This document shows positions 8,704-17,454 of a stretch of DNA of 64,000 nucleotides, piece by piece. The DNA is from Antarctobacter heliothermus (GTDB taxonomy: Bacteria; Pseudomonadota; Alphaproteobacteria; Rhodobacterales; Rhodobacteraceae). A program made the translations under genes and the position numbers. The notes beneath the pieces were generated by a model. The model did not search any database. It was not told where the DNA came from and worked only from the letters and a program-made list of their open reading frames with translations. The stretch covers positions 2,609,001 through 2,673,000 of the forward strand of contig NZ_CP022540.1 in NCBI RefSeq assembly GCF_002237555.1, in the 5' to 3' direction. Each line of letters opens with the position of its first letter. Positions within the stretch are counted from its first letter, which is position 1.

Positions 8704-9092
8704 ACGCGCCGGTGGAACTGCTGGTCTGCGTGAAATGTCGGCGCGGTGAAGAAATCCCCGATGAGGGCGTGCGGCCGGGCCAGCGCCTGCATGACGCCAT
8801 CGCCGCGCGCGATCTTCCCGAGGGCGTGACCCTGACCCCGGTCGAATGCCTGCAAAACTGCGATTCAGGTTGCTCTGTCGCCATGCGCGGCGGTCCGGCG
8901 CGCTGGACCTATGTCTACGGAAACCTGCTTGAAACGTCGCATCCGGACCTGCTGGTCGAGGGGGTCACGCTGTATCATGCCGCCAGCGACGGGGTGATCC
9001 CGTGGCGCGCGCGGCCCGAACATTTCAAACGCAATTGCATCGCGCGCATCCCGCCCGAGCAGACCGACACGCCCGAAGAGGACAAGACATGA
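8700..9092 (+). CDS. DUF1636 ferredoxin-like small protein
   Basis: A 130-residue protein with cysteines at 10 and 13 (LLVCVKC) and at 50, 54 and 58 (VECLQNCDSGCSVA). This spacing resembles the (2Fe-2S) thioredoxin-like ferredoxin fold, and the DUF1636 family is characteristic of B12 loci of Rhodobacterales and rhizobia. Its function is not established as far as I know; a redox or metal-handling role in corrin synthesis is inference. It is the first full gene after the B12 riboswitch and overlaps cobW by 4 bases (ATGA), which ties its expression to cobalt chelation genes. Confidence 0.85.
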   Translation: MNAPVELLVCVKCRRGEEIPDEGVRPGQRLHDAIAARDLPEGVTLTPVECLQNCDSGCSVAMRGGPARWTYVYGNLLETSHPDLLVEGVTLYHAASDGVIPWRARPEHFKRNCIARIPPEQTDTPEEDKT

Positions 9093-10144
9093 CCGATCTC
9101 GCCAAACTTCCCGTCACAGTGATCACCGGCTTTCTCGGTTCGGGCAAGACCACGCTGATTTCGCACCTGATCCAGAACCCTGGCGGCAAGCGGTTGGCCG
9201 TGGTGGTCAATGAGTTCGGCGATGTCGGCGTGGACGGTGAGATCCTCAAAGGCTGTGCCATTCCCGACTGCCCGGCAGAGAACATCATGGAACTGGCCAA
9301 CGGGTGCATTTGCTGCACCGTGGCGGATGATTTCATCCCGACGATCGAGGCGCTGATGGCGCTGAACCCGCGCCCGGAACACATCCTGATCGAAACATCC
9401 GGGCTGGCGCTGCCGAAACCGCTGCTCAAGGCGTTCGACTGGCCGGATATCCGGTCCAAGATTACCGTCGACGGGGTGATCGCGCTTGCCGATGCCGAAG
9501 CAGTGGCCTCTGGTCGGTTTGCGCCGGACGTGGCACGGGTCGACGCGCAGCGGTTGGCAGATGATAGCATCGACCACGAAACCCCACTTTCCGAAGTATT
9601 TGAGGATCAAATCGCCTGCGCGGACATCATTTTGTTGACCAAACCCGATCTTGCAGGGCCTGAGGGCGTGGCGCGGGCCAAGGCGCTCATCGCCGCCGAG
9701 GCACCACGCCCGTTGCCGGTGATCGAGGTCGCCGAGGGGGTGATCGACCCGCGCGTGATCCTGGGTCTGGAGGCGGCGGCAGAGGACGACATGGATGCGC
9801 GGCCCTCACATCACGACGCCCATGACGATCACGAACACGATGATTTCGAAAGCATCGTGGTGGACCTGCCCGAGGTTGACGATCCCGCCACGTTGGTCGC
9901 TGCAATCGAACGTCTGGCAAAAGAGCTGAACATCCTGCGGGTCAAAGGCTATGCTGCCGTGAAGGGCAAGCCGATGCGTCTGCTGGTGCAGGCCGTCGGC
10001 GCGCGGGTGCGGCATCAGTACGACCGCCCGTGGAAGCCGGATGAGGCGCGGGTCACCCGCGTGGTGGTCATTGCCGAACATGACGATGTGAAACCCGACG
10101 CCATCCGCGCCATCCTCGGCGCGGCCCCGGTGGCCGCAGAATAA
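9089..10144 (+). CDS. cobW: CobW GTPase, cobalt/metal chaperone
   Basis: G3E-family GTPase of 351 residues, thought to deliver cobalt to the CobNST chelatase. The P-loop is ITGFLGSGKTTL near residues 12-23, the metal motif GCICCTV (CxCC) lies near 71-77, and the CobW C-terminal domain follows residue 260. Between the two domains is a histidine/aspartate-rich stretch, SHHDAHDDHEHDDF, a likely metal-binding linker. The start ATG overlaps the DUF1636 stop by 4 bases, and cobN begins 29 bases downstream, so the chaperone and the chelatase large subunit are made together under the riboswitch. Confidence 0.95.
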   Translation: MTDLAKLPVTVITGFLGSGKTTLISHLIQNPGGKRLAVVVNEFGDVGVDGEILKGCAIPDCPAENIMELANGCICCTVADDFIPTIEALMALNPRPEHILIETSGLALPKPLLKAFDWPDIRSKITVDGVIALADAEAVASGRFAPDVARVDAQRLADDSIDHETPLSEVFEDQIACADIILLTKPDLAGPEGVARAKALIAAEAPRPLPVIEVAEGVIDPRVILGLEAAAEDDMDARPSHHDAHDDHEHDDFESIVVDLPEVDDPATLVAAIERLAKELNILRVKGYAAVKGKPMRLLVQAVGARVRHQYDRPWKPDEARVTRVVVIAEHDDVKPDAIRAILGAAPVAAE

Positions 10145-10173
10145 GGGGCGGGCCACCGAGCACCGCATCCGCT

Positions 10174-13100
10174 ATGCACGTCATCTTTCGCGAAAGCCAC
10201 GGTCTGGAAGAGACCGAGACACCAACCGACCTGGCCCAGAGCCCGGCGGAACTGGTGGTCTTGTCTCTTTCCGATTCCGATCTGGGCGCTTTCGCTGCCG
10301 GGTGGGAGCGGGGCGGCGGTCGCGAAGGGCGAATGCCGACGCTGCGGTTGGCCAATATTGTGGCGCTGAAACACCCGCTGTCTGTGGATACTTATATTGA
10401 GCAGACGCTTGCGGGGACCAAGGGCATCCTGATCCGGCTGATCGGTGGCGTGCCGTATTGGCCCTACGGCATCCAGCAGATCGCGGCTTTGGCGCAGGAG
10501 CGGGGGATTGCCCTTGCCGTCCTGCCCGCCGATGGGCGTGCCGATGTGCGGCTGGATGAGGTATCTACCCTGCCAGTTTCGACACTGCGGCGATTGCAGC
10601 ACCTTTGCGACGCGGGCGGTGCCGTGGCAGCACAGGCGGCGCTGGCACAGATGGCGCTGGCGGCGGGGCTGTATGCCGGGCCGGTGCGCGGTACGAAACA
10701 TGTGCCAGAGGTTGGCGCGTGGCTGCCAGAACACGGGGTTTGCTGTCCGGTGCTGGCGCATGTGTCGCCTGAGAAAAAGCCACTGGTGCTGGTTGTTTTC
10801 TATCGCTCCTACCTCGTGGCGGCGGACCTCGCCCCGGTTGAGGCTTTGTGCGCGGCGTTGCGTGCGCGGGGATTTGACGTTTTTGGCCTGTTCGCCCCGT
10901 CGCTGAAGGCGCCGGGGGCGGCGGCATGGGTGGCGCGTCAGATCGCGCATCTGGCCCCTGCGGCAATCGTCAACGCCACCTCCTTTTCCGGGCGCGGCGC
11001 GCAGGGCACCTCGCCACTAGACGCGGGCGGTGTGCCGGTCTTTCAGGTGGCGCTGGCCACCTCGACACGGACCGCTTGGGCCGAGGCTGACCGTGGTTTG
11101 TCGCCCGCCGATCTGGCGATGCATGTTGTGCTGCCAGAGGTGGACGGGCGGTTGTTTGCCGGGGTGACATCCTTCAAGGAACCGCAGGAGCGGGATCCGG
11201 ATCTGCAGTTTGCCCGCGTCGCCCATGTGCCGGATGCGGAGCGTATTGCGGCGGCGGCAGAGCGCGTGGCGCGTTGGGTTCGTCTGGCAGCCACACCTGC
11301 TTCGGAACGCCGTCTGGCGTTGGTGCTGTCGACCTATCCGGGGCGGGACTGGAACATGGCGCATGCGGTGGGTCTGGATGCGCTGGCATCGGCCAAGGCC
11401 ATTCTCGAGGATCTGTCAGAGGCGGGGTACGCGGTCGAACCTGACCTATCTGCGGAGGCGCTGAGTGCCGCGCGGTTGAGATGGCCCTTGACCGCCTACA
11501 AGGCTGCTTTGCAACGCCTTCCCAAAGGGTTGCAGGATGATCTTGAGACGGCTTGGGGGGCAGCGGAGACGGACCCGGACTGTGTCGATGGGGCGTTTTC
11601 CTTTCGGGCGCTCCGCCGGGGCTCTGCCGTTGTGGCGTTGCAGCCTGAACGTGGGTCGCTCGCACAGCGCGACGACGATTACCACGATCTGGCGCGCGTG
11701 CCGCGCCATGCCTACGTCGCTTTTTACCTGTGGTTGCACGGCGAGACCGATGCGTTGATCCACGTCGGCGCACATGGGACGTTGGAGTGGCTTCCGGGAA
11801 AATCTGTCGCTTTGTCAGAAGCTTGCTGGCCAGAGGCGTTATGCGGGCAGATGCCGATTATCTACCCGTTCATCGTCAACGACCCGGGTGAGGCGGCGCA
11901 GGCCAAGCGGCGGATCGGGGCGATGACGCTGGGCCATGTGCCGCCGCCGCTGCGCGAGGCGGGTGTACCAGAGCGCCTGTTGCGGCTTGAGGCGTTGCTG
12001 GACGAATTCTCAAACGCGGATGGGTTGGACCCAAGGCGGCGAGGTCGGTTGATGCAGGACATCAGGGATGAAGCGCAAGCTGTTGGTGTTGAAGATGATT
12101 TGGGGGTTGAAACGGCATCCTGTCCAGCAGAGGCGATCACCCGGATCGACAGGTTTGTCTGCGACGTCAAGGAAAGCCAGTTTGGCGACGGCCTGCATGT
12201 CTGGGGCCGGAGTTCCGATGTTTCGCCGGAAAATCGCCCCGTCTTCGATGTCGCGCCATCGGCTCTGGCAGAACGGCGCGCTCTGTTGGATGCACTGGAC
12301 GGGCGGCGGATTGCCTCCGGTCCGTCGGGGTCGCCGTACCGGGGCCGCACCGATGTTCTACCAACGGGGCGCAACCTGTATACCACCGATCCGCGGTCTG
12401 TGCCCACGCGCAGCGCCCATGCGCAGGGTGTGCGGTTGGCCGAGGAACTGGTGCGGCGTCACCTGCAGGATGAGGGCGACTGGCCGCGCGGGTTGATCGT
12501 GGATCTTTGGGGATCGGCGACCATGCGCACGGCGGGTGAGGAGTTTGCCATGGCCTTGCACCTGCTGGGCGTGCGCCCGGTCTGGGATGCGGGCAGCGAA
12601 CGGGTCAACGGGATAGAGGTGCTGCCCATCGCGGAACTGGATCGTCCCCGGATTGACGTGACCCTGCGGGTGTCCGGCCTGTTCCGCGACGTATTCCCGA
12701 CGCTGTCGGTGTTGTTCGGGCAAGCCGTTCAGGCGCTTGCGCAACGCGATGAAGCACCGGACTGGAACCCCTTTGTCGGAAAGGCGGGTGCACGGGTCTA
12801 TGGCCCGGCTCCGGGTAGTTTCGGCGTCGGGATTGGCGCGCAGATCGGCGACTATTCCGACGAGGCCCGGCAGGCGGCGGGTGAGGCATGGCTGTCGGCG
12901 TCAAGCTGGGCCTATGATGACGGCGCGGGGCAGCGCGATGAGGACGGCCTGCGCGACCGGGTGCGGCAAGCCGACAGTTTTGTCCACCTTCAGGATTTGC
13001 CCGAATCCGATCTGCTGCTGGCTGAGGATTACGCCAGCCATGAGGCGGGTTTTGCCGCCGCGCAGGGCGTGACCGGCGGGCACGCCGCGCTGTATCACCT

Positions 13101-13473
13101 TGACATCACCGACCCGGACAGGCCGCGCGCGCGCGGCTTGACAGAGGAACTCGCCCGCGTCGTGCAGGGGCGCGCTGCCAATCCTGCGTGGATCGGCGGG
13201 ATGCAGCGGCACGGCTTTCGAGGCGCGGCAGAGATTGCTGCCACTCTGGAGAACATGGCCGCCTTTGCGCAACTGGCCGATGTGGTGCCCGGGCATCTGT
13301 TCGATCTCTATTTTGATGCGACAGTGGGGAATGCAGAGGTGAGCGATTTCCTTGCCGATGCAAACCCCGAGGCATTGGCCGCGATGCGCGCCCGCTTTGC
13401 CGCATTGCACGAGGCGGGTCTGTGGCAAACGCGACGAAACTCTATCCTTGCGGCATTGGAGGCAGCGCAGTGA
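10174..13473 (+). CDS. cobN: Cobaltochelatase large subunit CobN
   Basis: ATP-dependent cobalt insertion into hydrogenobyrinic acid a,c-diamide, together with the AAA+ subunits CobS and CobT (chelatase), which are not in this window. The 1099-residue product is at the shorter end for CobN, as is usual in Rhodobacterales. Family landmarks include IHVGAHGTLEWLPGKSVALS near residues 530-550, MPIIYPFIVNDPGEAAQAKRR near 560-580 and VYGPAPGSFGVGI near 875. It begins 29 bases after cobW and its TGA overlaps the GTG start of cobG. Confidence 0.96.
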   Translation: MHVIFRESHGLEETETPTDLAQSPAELVVLSLSDSDLGAFAAGWERGGGREGRMPTLRLANIVALKHPLSVDTYIEQTLAGTKGILIRLIGGVPYWPYGIQQIAALAQERGIALAVLPADGRADVRLDEVSTLPVSTLRRLQHLCDAGGAVAAQAALAQMALAAGLYAGPVRGTKHVPEVGAWLPEHGVCCPVLAHVSPEKKPLVLVVFYRSYLVAADLAPVEALCAALRARGFDVFGLFAPSLKAPGAAAWVARQIAHLAPAAIVNATSFSGRGAQGTSPLDAGGVPVFQVALATSTRTAWAEADRGLSPADLAMHVVLPEVDGRLFAGVTSFKEPQERDPDLQFARVAHVPDAERIAAAAERVARWVRLAATPASERRLALVLSTYPGRDWNMAHAVGLDALASAKAILEDLSEAGYAVEPDLSAEALSAARLRWPLTAYKAALQRLPKGLQDDLETAWGAAETDPDCVDGAFSFRALRRGSAVVALQPERGSLAQRDDDYHDLARVPRHAYVAFYLWLHGETDALIHVGAHGTLEWLPGKSVALSEACWPEALCGQMPIIYPFIVNDPGEAAQAKRRIGAMTLGHVPPPLREAGVPERLLRLEALLDEFSNADGLDPRRRGRLMQDIRDEAQAVGVEDDLGVETASCPAEAITRIDRFVCDVKESQFGDGLHVWGRSSDVSPENRPVFDVAPSALAERRALLDALDGRRIASGPSGSPYRGRTDVLPTGRNLYTTDPRSVPTRSAHAQGVRLAEELVRRHLQDEGDWPRGLIVDLWGSATMRTAGEEFAMALHLLGVRPVWDAGSERVNGIEVLPIAELDRPRIDVTLRVSGLFRDVFPTLSVLFGQAVQALAQRDEAPDWNPFVGKAGARVYGPAPGSFGVGIGAQIGDYSDEARQAAGEAWLSASSWAYDDGAGQRDEDGLRDRVRQADSFVHLQDLPESDLLLAEDYASHEAGFAAAQGVTGGHAALYHLDITDPDRPRARGLTEELARVVQGRAANPAWIGGMQRHGFRGAAEIAATLENMAAFAQLADVVPGHLFDLYFDATVGNAEVSDFLADANPEALAAMRARFAALHEAGLWQTRRNSILAALEAAQ

Positions 13474-14615
13474 GCGCGCCGCAGGTCAAGGGCTGGTGCC
13501 CGGGCGCCTTCCGCCCAATGATGTCTGGCGATGGTCTGGTGGTGCGGGTGCGTCCGCCGTTGGGAGAGGTCAGCGCGGATCAGGCCACAGGACTGGCCGA
13601 TCTGGCCGAACGACACGGCAGCGGCGTGATAGAGGCGACGGCGCGGGCCAACCTGCAACTGCGCGGTGTGACCGAGGCCGCCTATCCGGCGTTGATGCGG
13701 GATCTGCGCGCGTTGGCCCTGTTGGGCGATGCGGATAGCGAGGCACGGCGCAATCTGGTGCTGGACCCGTTTCATGCGCCGGGAACACAGTTGATTGCGC
13801 GCGGTCTGCTGGGCGGGCTGTCCAGCGACGAGTTTTCTGCGTTGCCCGGCAAGTTCGGTTTTGTAATCGACCCCGGCACGCCCCGGCGGTTGGCCGGGAT
13901 CAGTGGCGACATTCGGATCGAGGGGGCGGCAGAGGGCATGATCCTGCGCGCCGATGGCTGTGCCTCCGGGCGTTTGGTGGCGGACGCGGAAGAGGCCGTT
14001 GCGCTGGCGCTGGATCTGGCACGCTGGTTCCTGAGCAGTGGCGGCGTGGGAGTGGATGGACGCGGGCGCATGGCGCGGCATTTGGACAGTGGACACGCCT
14101 TGCCCGATGCACTGACCGGAGACGTCAAACCAACTGCCGTCGCGCCAGAGCCGCAGCCGGGCCCACAAGGCACCGGGGTGTGTGTCGCCGCCGGGTTTGG
14201 CCAGTTCACTGCCGATGCCCTGCGCACTTTGGCCGTCTGTGGCGATGTGATCCGCGTGACGCCGTACCGGATGCTCTATCTGCCCACGGTCAGGATCTTA
14301 CCCGACCACCCCGATTTGATCCTTGACCCGCAAGACCCGCTGCGCCGGGTACAGGCCTGCACCGGCATGCCCGGCTGTCCGCAGGCCACCGTGACAACCC
14401 GCGACCTCGCGCGCCGCCTTGCACCCCGTATCCCCGAAGGCCATCACTGGCACGTCTCTGGCTGTGCCAAGGGCTGTGCCTATCCGCGTGGCGCGGACCT
14501 CACCGTGGTCGGGCGCAACGGCGCATTCGACCTTGTCAAGCAAGGGACCCCGTGGGATGACCCCATCCGCCGCGGGCTCAGCCCTTCGGAAATCGATACA
14601 GAAATCAGGCCCTGA
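13470..14615 (+). CDS. cobG: Precorrin-3B synthase CobG
   Basis: Oxygen-dependent monooxygenase that makes precorrin-3B, the ring-contraction step that marks the aerobic pathway. The 381-residue protein resembles sulfite/nitrite reductases. It has two ferredoxin-like half domains and the 4Fe-4S/sirohaem-type cysteine set CTGMPGC and SGCAKGCAYP near residues 296-345. The start chosen is GTG 13470, which overlaps the cobN TGA (GTGA) and gives SAPQVKGWCPGAFRPM near the N terminus as in other CobG. An upstream GTG at 13422 would add 16 residues inside cobN and is less likely. Confidence 0.92.
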   Translation: MSAPQVKGWCPGAFRPMMSGDGLVVRVRPPLGEVSADQATGLADLAERHGSGVIEATARANLQLRGVTEAAYPALMRDLRALALLGDADSEARRNLVLDPFHAPGTQLIARGLLGGLSSDEFSALPGKFGFVIDPGTPRRLAGISGDIRIEGAAEGMILRADGCASGRLVADAEEAVALALDLARWFLSSGGVGVDGRGRMARHLDSGHALPDALTGDVKPTAVAPEPQPGPQGTGVCVAAGFGQFTADALRTLAVCGDVIRVTPYRMLYLPTVRILPDHPDLILDPQDPLRRVQACTGMPGCPQATVTTRDLARRLAPRIPEGHHWHVSGCAKGCAYPRGADLTVVGRNGAFDLVKQGTPWDDPIRRGLSPSEIDTEIRP

Positions 14616-14619
14616 CCCT

Positions 14620-15249
14620 ATGCCCTATAGTTACGAAAAAGACGGCGCGGCGATCTACAAGGAAAGCTTTTCCACCATCCGGTCAGAGGCCGATCTGGAC
14701 CGCTTTGCCCCTGAAGAGGAACAGGTGGTGGTGCGGATGATCCATGCGGCTGGCCTTGTCGGGCTGGAACGGGACGTCAAGGTCTCACCCGGTATGGTGG
14801 CCGCCGCGCGTGCGGCGCTGGACAAAGGCGCGCCGATCTTTTGTGACGCCTACATGGTGTCCGAGGGCGTGACCCGCAAACGTCTGCCGGCAGACAATGA
14901 CGTGATCTGCACCCTGCGCGACCCGTCCGTGCCAGATCTGGCCGCCGATATGGGCACCACCCGGTCCGCCGCGGCGCTGGAACTGTGGCGGCCCCGTCTG
15001 GAAGGCGCGCTGGTGGCCATCGGCAACGCGCCCACCGCGCTGTTTCACTTGCTGGAAATGTTAGAGGATCCCGACTGTCCGCGCCCTGCGGCCATCATTG
15101 GCTGCCCGGTGGGCTTTGTCGGCGCACGGGAATCAAAGGATGCGCTTTGGGAGGCGCAGCCGGTGCCGTCGCTGATCGTTGAGGGACGGTTGGGCGGCAG
15201 TGCCATCACCGTCGCCGCCATCAACGCCATCGCGAGCCGCGCAGAATGA
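14620..15249 (+). CDS. cobH: Precorrin-8X methylmutase CobH
   Basis: Moves the C11 methyl to C12 to give hydrogenobyrinic acid. The 209-residue protein starts MPYSYEKDGAAIY and has the catalytic histidine at residue 42 (VVRMIHAAG), matching the reported active-site histidine of P. denitrificans CobH near 43. It continues with KGAPIFCDAYMVSEGV and ALVAIGNAPTALFHLLE, then GCPVGFVGARESKDAL, the normal family order. It begins 4 bases after cobG and overlaps cobI by 4 bases (ATGA). Confidence 0.96.
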   Translation: MPYSYEKDGAAIYKESFSTIRSEADLDRFAPEEEQVVVRMIHAAGLVGLERDVKVSPGMVAAARAALDKGAPIFCDAYMVSEGVTRKRLPADNDVICTLRDPSVPDLAADMGTTRSAAALELWRPRLEGALVAIGNAPTALFHLLEMLEDPDCPRPAAIIGCPVGFVGARESKDALWEAQPVPSLIVEGRLGGSAITVAAINAIASRAE

Positions 15250-15974
15250 GGGGCGGGACGGTCTACGGAACCGGCCTTGGCCCCGGTGATCCCGAACTGA
15301 TGAGCGTGCGCGCCGACAGGTTGGTGCGCCGCACACGCCACATCGCCTATTTCCGCAAGGCCGGGCGGGCGGGCCGTGCGCGTGGCATCGTCAACGGCAT
15401 GCTGCGTGAAGACGTGGTGGAATTCGCCATGGAGTACCCGGTCACCACCGAAATCCCGCTGAGCGACCCGCGCTACAATGACATCCTGTCGGCCTTCTAC
15501 GGTGACTGCGTCGCGCACCTCAAGGCGCTGGTGGCTGCGGGGGAGGACGTGGTGGTGCTTTGTGAGGGCGATCCGTTTTTCTATGGCTCCTTCATGCATC
15601 TCTATACCCGCCTGCGCGGCGAGGTGCCGGTGCAGGTGGTGCCTGCAATCACCGGCATGTCAGCGGCTTGGACCGCGACGGGTGAGCCCATCACATGGGG
15701 CGATGATGTCCTGAGCGTACTGATGGCGACCCTGCCAGAGGACGAACTGGCCGCGCGTATGGCGGATGCCGACGCGCTGGTGGTGATGAAGATCGGACGG
15801 AATATGCCACGCGTGCGCGCCGCATTGGAAAAGGCGGGCAAACTGGACCGCGCTTGGTTGGTGGAATGCGCCAGCATGGATGGGCAGGCGGTGATGAAAC
15901 TGACCGACGCGGATGAGCGTGTCTCGCCCTATTTCTCCATCGTGATGGTCCACGGTCAGGGGCGGCGACCATGA
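15246..15974 (+). CDS. cobI: Precorrin-2 C20-methyltransferase CobI
   Basis: SAM-dependent methylation of precorrin-2 at C20. The 242-residue tetrapyrrole methylase opens with GTVYGTGLGPGDPELMSVRA, has the SAM loop VVVLCEGDPFFYGSFMHLY near residues 100-118 and VVPAITGMSAAW near 130-141. It overlaps cobH and cobJ by 4 bases each. Length and order are normal. Confidence 0.95.
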   Translation: MRGGTVYGTGLGPGDPELMSVRADRLVRRTRHIAYFRKAGRAGRARGIVNGMLREDVVEFAMEYPVTTEIPLSDPRYNDILSAFYGDCVAHLKALVAAGEDVVVLCEGDPFFYGSFMHLYTRLRGEVPVQVVPAITGMSAAWTATGEPITWGDDVLSVLMATLPEDELAARMADADALVVMKIGRNMPRVRAALEKAGKLDRAWLVECASMDGQAVMKLTDADERVSPYFSIVMVHGQGRRP

Positions 15975-16726
15975 GTGGCTGGGTCGTGATCGCGGGCCTT
16001 GGGCCGGGGGATGAGGCGCTGGTCACGCCCGAGGTGACGGCGGCGCTGAGTGAGGCGACCGACATCGTCGGCTACATTCCTTACGTCCGCCGGATCGCGC
16101 CCCGCGAAGGGCTGCGTCTGCACGAAAGTGACAACCGGGTCGAACTGGACCGTTCCCGTCATGCGCTGGAGATGGCGGCAGAGGGGCGACGTGTGGTTGT
16201 GGTCTCCTCCGGCGATCCGGGTGTCTTTGCCATGGCCTCGGCGGTGTTCGAGGCGGTGGAGGCGGGGCCATCAGAGTGGCGCGCGCTGGAGATCCGCGTG
16301 TTGCCGGGGATTACCGCAATGCTGGCGGCGGCGGCGCGCGCGGGGGCTCCGCTGGGCCATGACTTTTGCGCGATCAACCTCAGCGATAATCTCAAACCTT
16401 GGTCGCTGATCGAAAAGCGCCTGCGGCTGGCGGCAGAGGCGGATTTCGCAATGGGGTTCTACAACCCCCGCTCCAAGTCTCGGCCCGAGGGGTTTGGCCG
16501 CGCTCTGGACGTGCTGCGCGAGGTGTGTGAGCCAGAGCGTGTGATCATCTTTGCCCGCGCCGTATCCACCCCCAAAGAGGCGTTGCGGGTGGTCCATCTG
16601 TGCGATGCCACGCCGGACATGGCGGACATGCGGACTGTGGTTCTGGTCGGCTCATCCCTGACTCGGATCATTGAACGCGAGGGCGCGGACCCGTGGGTTT
16701 ATACGCCCAGATCGGTCCCGGCATGA
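15971..16726 (+). CDS. cobJ: Precorrin-3B C17-methyltransferase CobJ
   Basis: Methylates precorrin-3B at C17 with ring contraction to precorrin-4. The 251-residue protein has the N-terminal loop VIAGLGPGDEALVTPEV, the SAM segment VVVVSSGDPGVFAMASAVFE near residues 74-93, VLPGITAMLAAAARAGAPLG and FYNPRSKSRP near 162. It is the last plus-strand gene of the riboswitch-led operon. Its 3' end overlaps the 3' end of convergent cobK by 28 bases. Confidence 0.96.
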   Translation: MSGWVVIAGLGPGDEALVTPEVTAALSEATDIVGYIPYVRRIAPREGLRLHESDNRVELDRSRHALEMAAEGRRVVVVSSGDPGVFAMASAVFEAVEAGPSEWRALEIRVLPGITAMLAAAARAGAPLGHDFCAINLSDNLKPWSLIEKRLRLAAEADFAMGFYNPRSKSRPEGFGRALDVLREVCEPERVIIFARAVSTPKEALRVVHLCDATPDMADMRTVVLVGSSLTRIIEREGADPWVYTPRSVPA

Positions 16727-17454
16727 GCGACCCAGTCCAGCACCTCTTGCGGCGTCGCCACCTCGCGCCGGTCGGGCAGGGCGGGGCGGTCAATCATCAG
16801 GACCGGCAGGTTCAGCGCGCGCGCGGCCTCCAGCTTGGCCGAAGCACCACTGCCGCCCGCGTTCTTGGATACGATCAACTCGATCCCGTGCTGTTCCATC
16901 AGCGCGCGGTCGCCGTCCACAGTGAACGGCCCACGGTCCACCACGACGTTGTATTGCGGGAACGGCGGCAGGGTCTTGGGCGGATCGACAAGGCGCAACA
17001 GGTAGGTGTGCTGCGGGTTGGGCGCAAAATCATCCAGATGCATCCGGCCCACGGCCAGCATCACGCGACGCCCCGGACCGTCCAGCGCCCGCACGGCAGC
17101 GGAAATGTCCGGCACATGGGTCCAGTTGTCGCCGGGTTGCGGCTGCCATGCGGGGCGGGTGAGCGCCAGCATCGGGATGCCCGCCTCTGCGGCGGCATGC
17201 ACGGCGTTGCGGCTCATTTGTGCGGCAAAGGGATGGGTGGCGTCCACCAGATGCGTGATGCCGCGGTCGCGGATGTAGCGGGTCAACCCATCGACCCCGC
17301 CAAAGCCGCCCACGCGTTGCGGCAGCGGCTGGCGGCGCGGGCGGTCGACCCTTCCGGCAAAGCTGACCGTGCCGTGCAGGCCGCGTTCCGCCATCAGGTT
17401 GGCCAGCGCAGTCGCCTCTGTCGTGCCGCCAAGGATCAAGAGGTTGGGTGTCAT
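16699..17454 (-). CDS. cobK: Precorrin-6A reductase CobK
   Basis: NADPH-dependent reduction of precorrin-6A to precorrin-6B. The 251-residue product starts MTPNLLILGGTTEATALANL, the family nucleotide loop, and has HLVDATHPFAAQMSRN near residue 70. The C-terminal segment has LIVSKNAGGSGASAKLEAA near 190, followed by LPVLMIDRPALPD. It is the only minus-strand gene inside the corrin-ring block. Its start shares the palindrome CATG (17452-17455) with the start of cobL, and its stop lies 28 bases inside convergent cobJ. Confidence 0.95.
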   Translation of the reverse strand: MTPNLLILGGTTEATALANLMAERGLHGTVSFAGRVDRPRRQPLPQRVGGFGGVDGLTRYIRDRGITHLVDATHPFAAQMSRNAVHAAAEAGIPMLALTRPAWQPQPGDNWTHVPDISAAVRALDGPGRRVMLAVGRMHLDDFAPNPQHTYLLRLVDPPKTLPPFPQYNVVVDRGPFTVDGDRALMEQHGIELIVSKNAGGSGASAKLEAARALNLPVLMIDRPALPDRREVATPQEVLDWVAHAGTDLGV

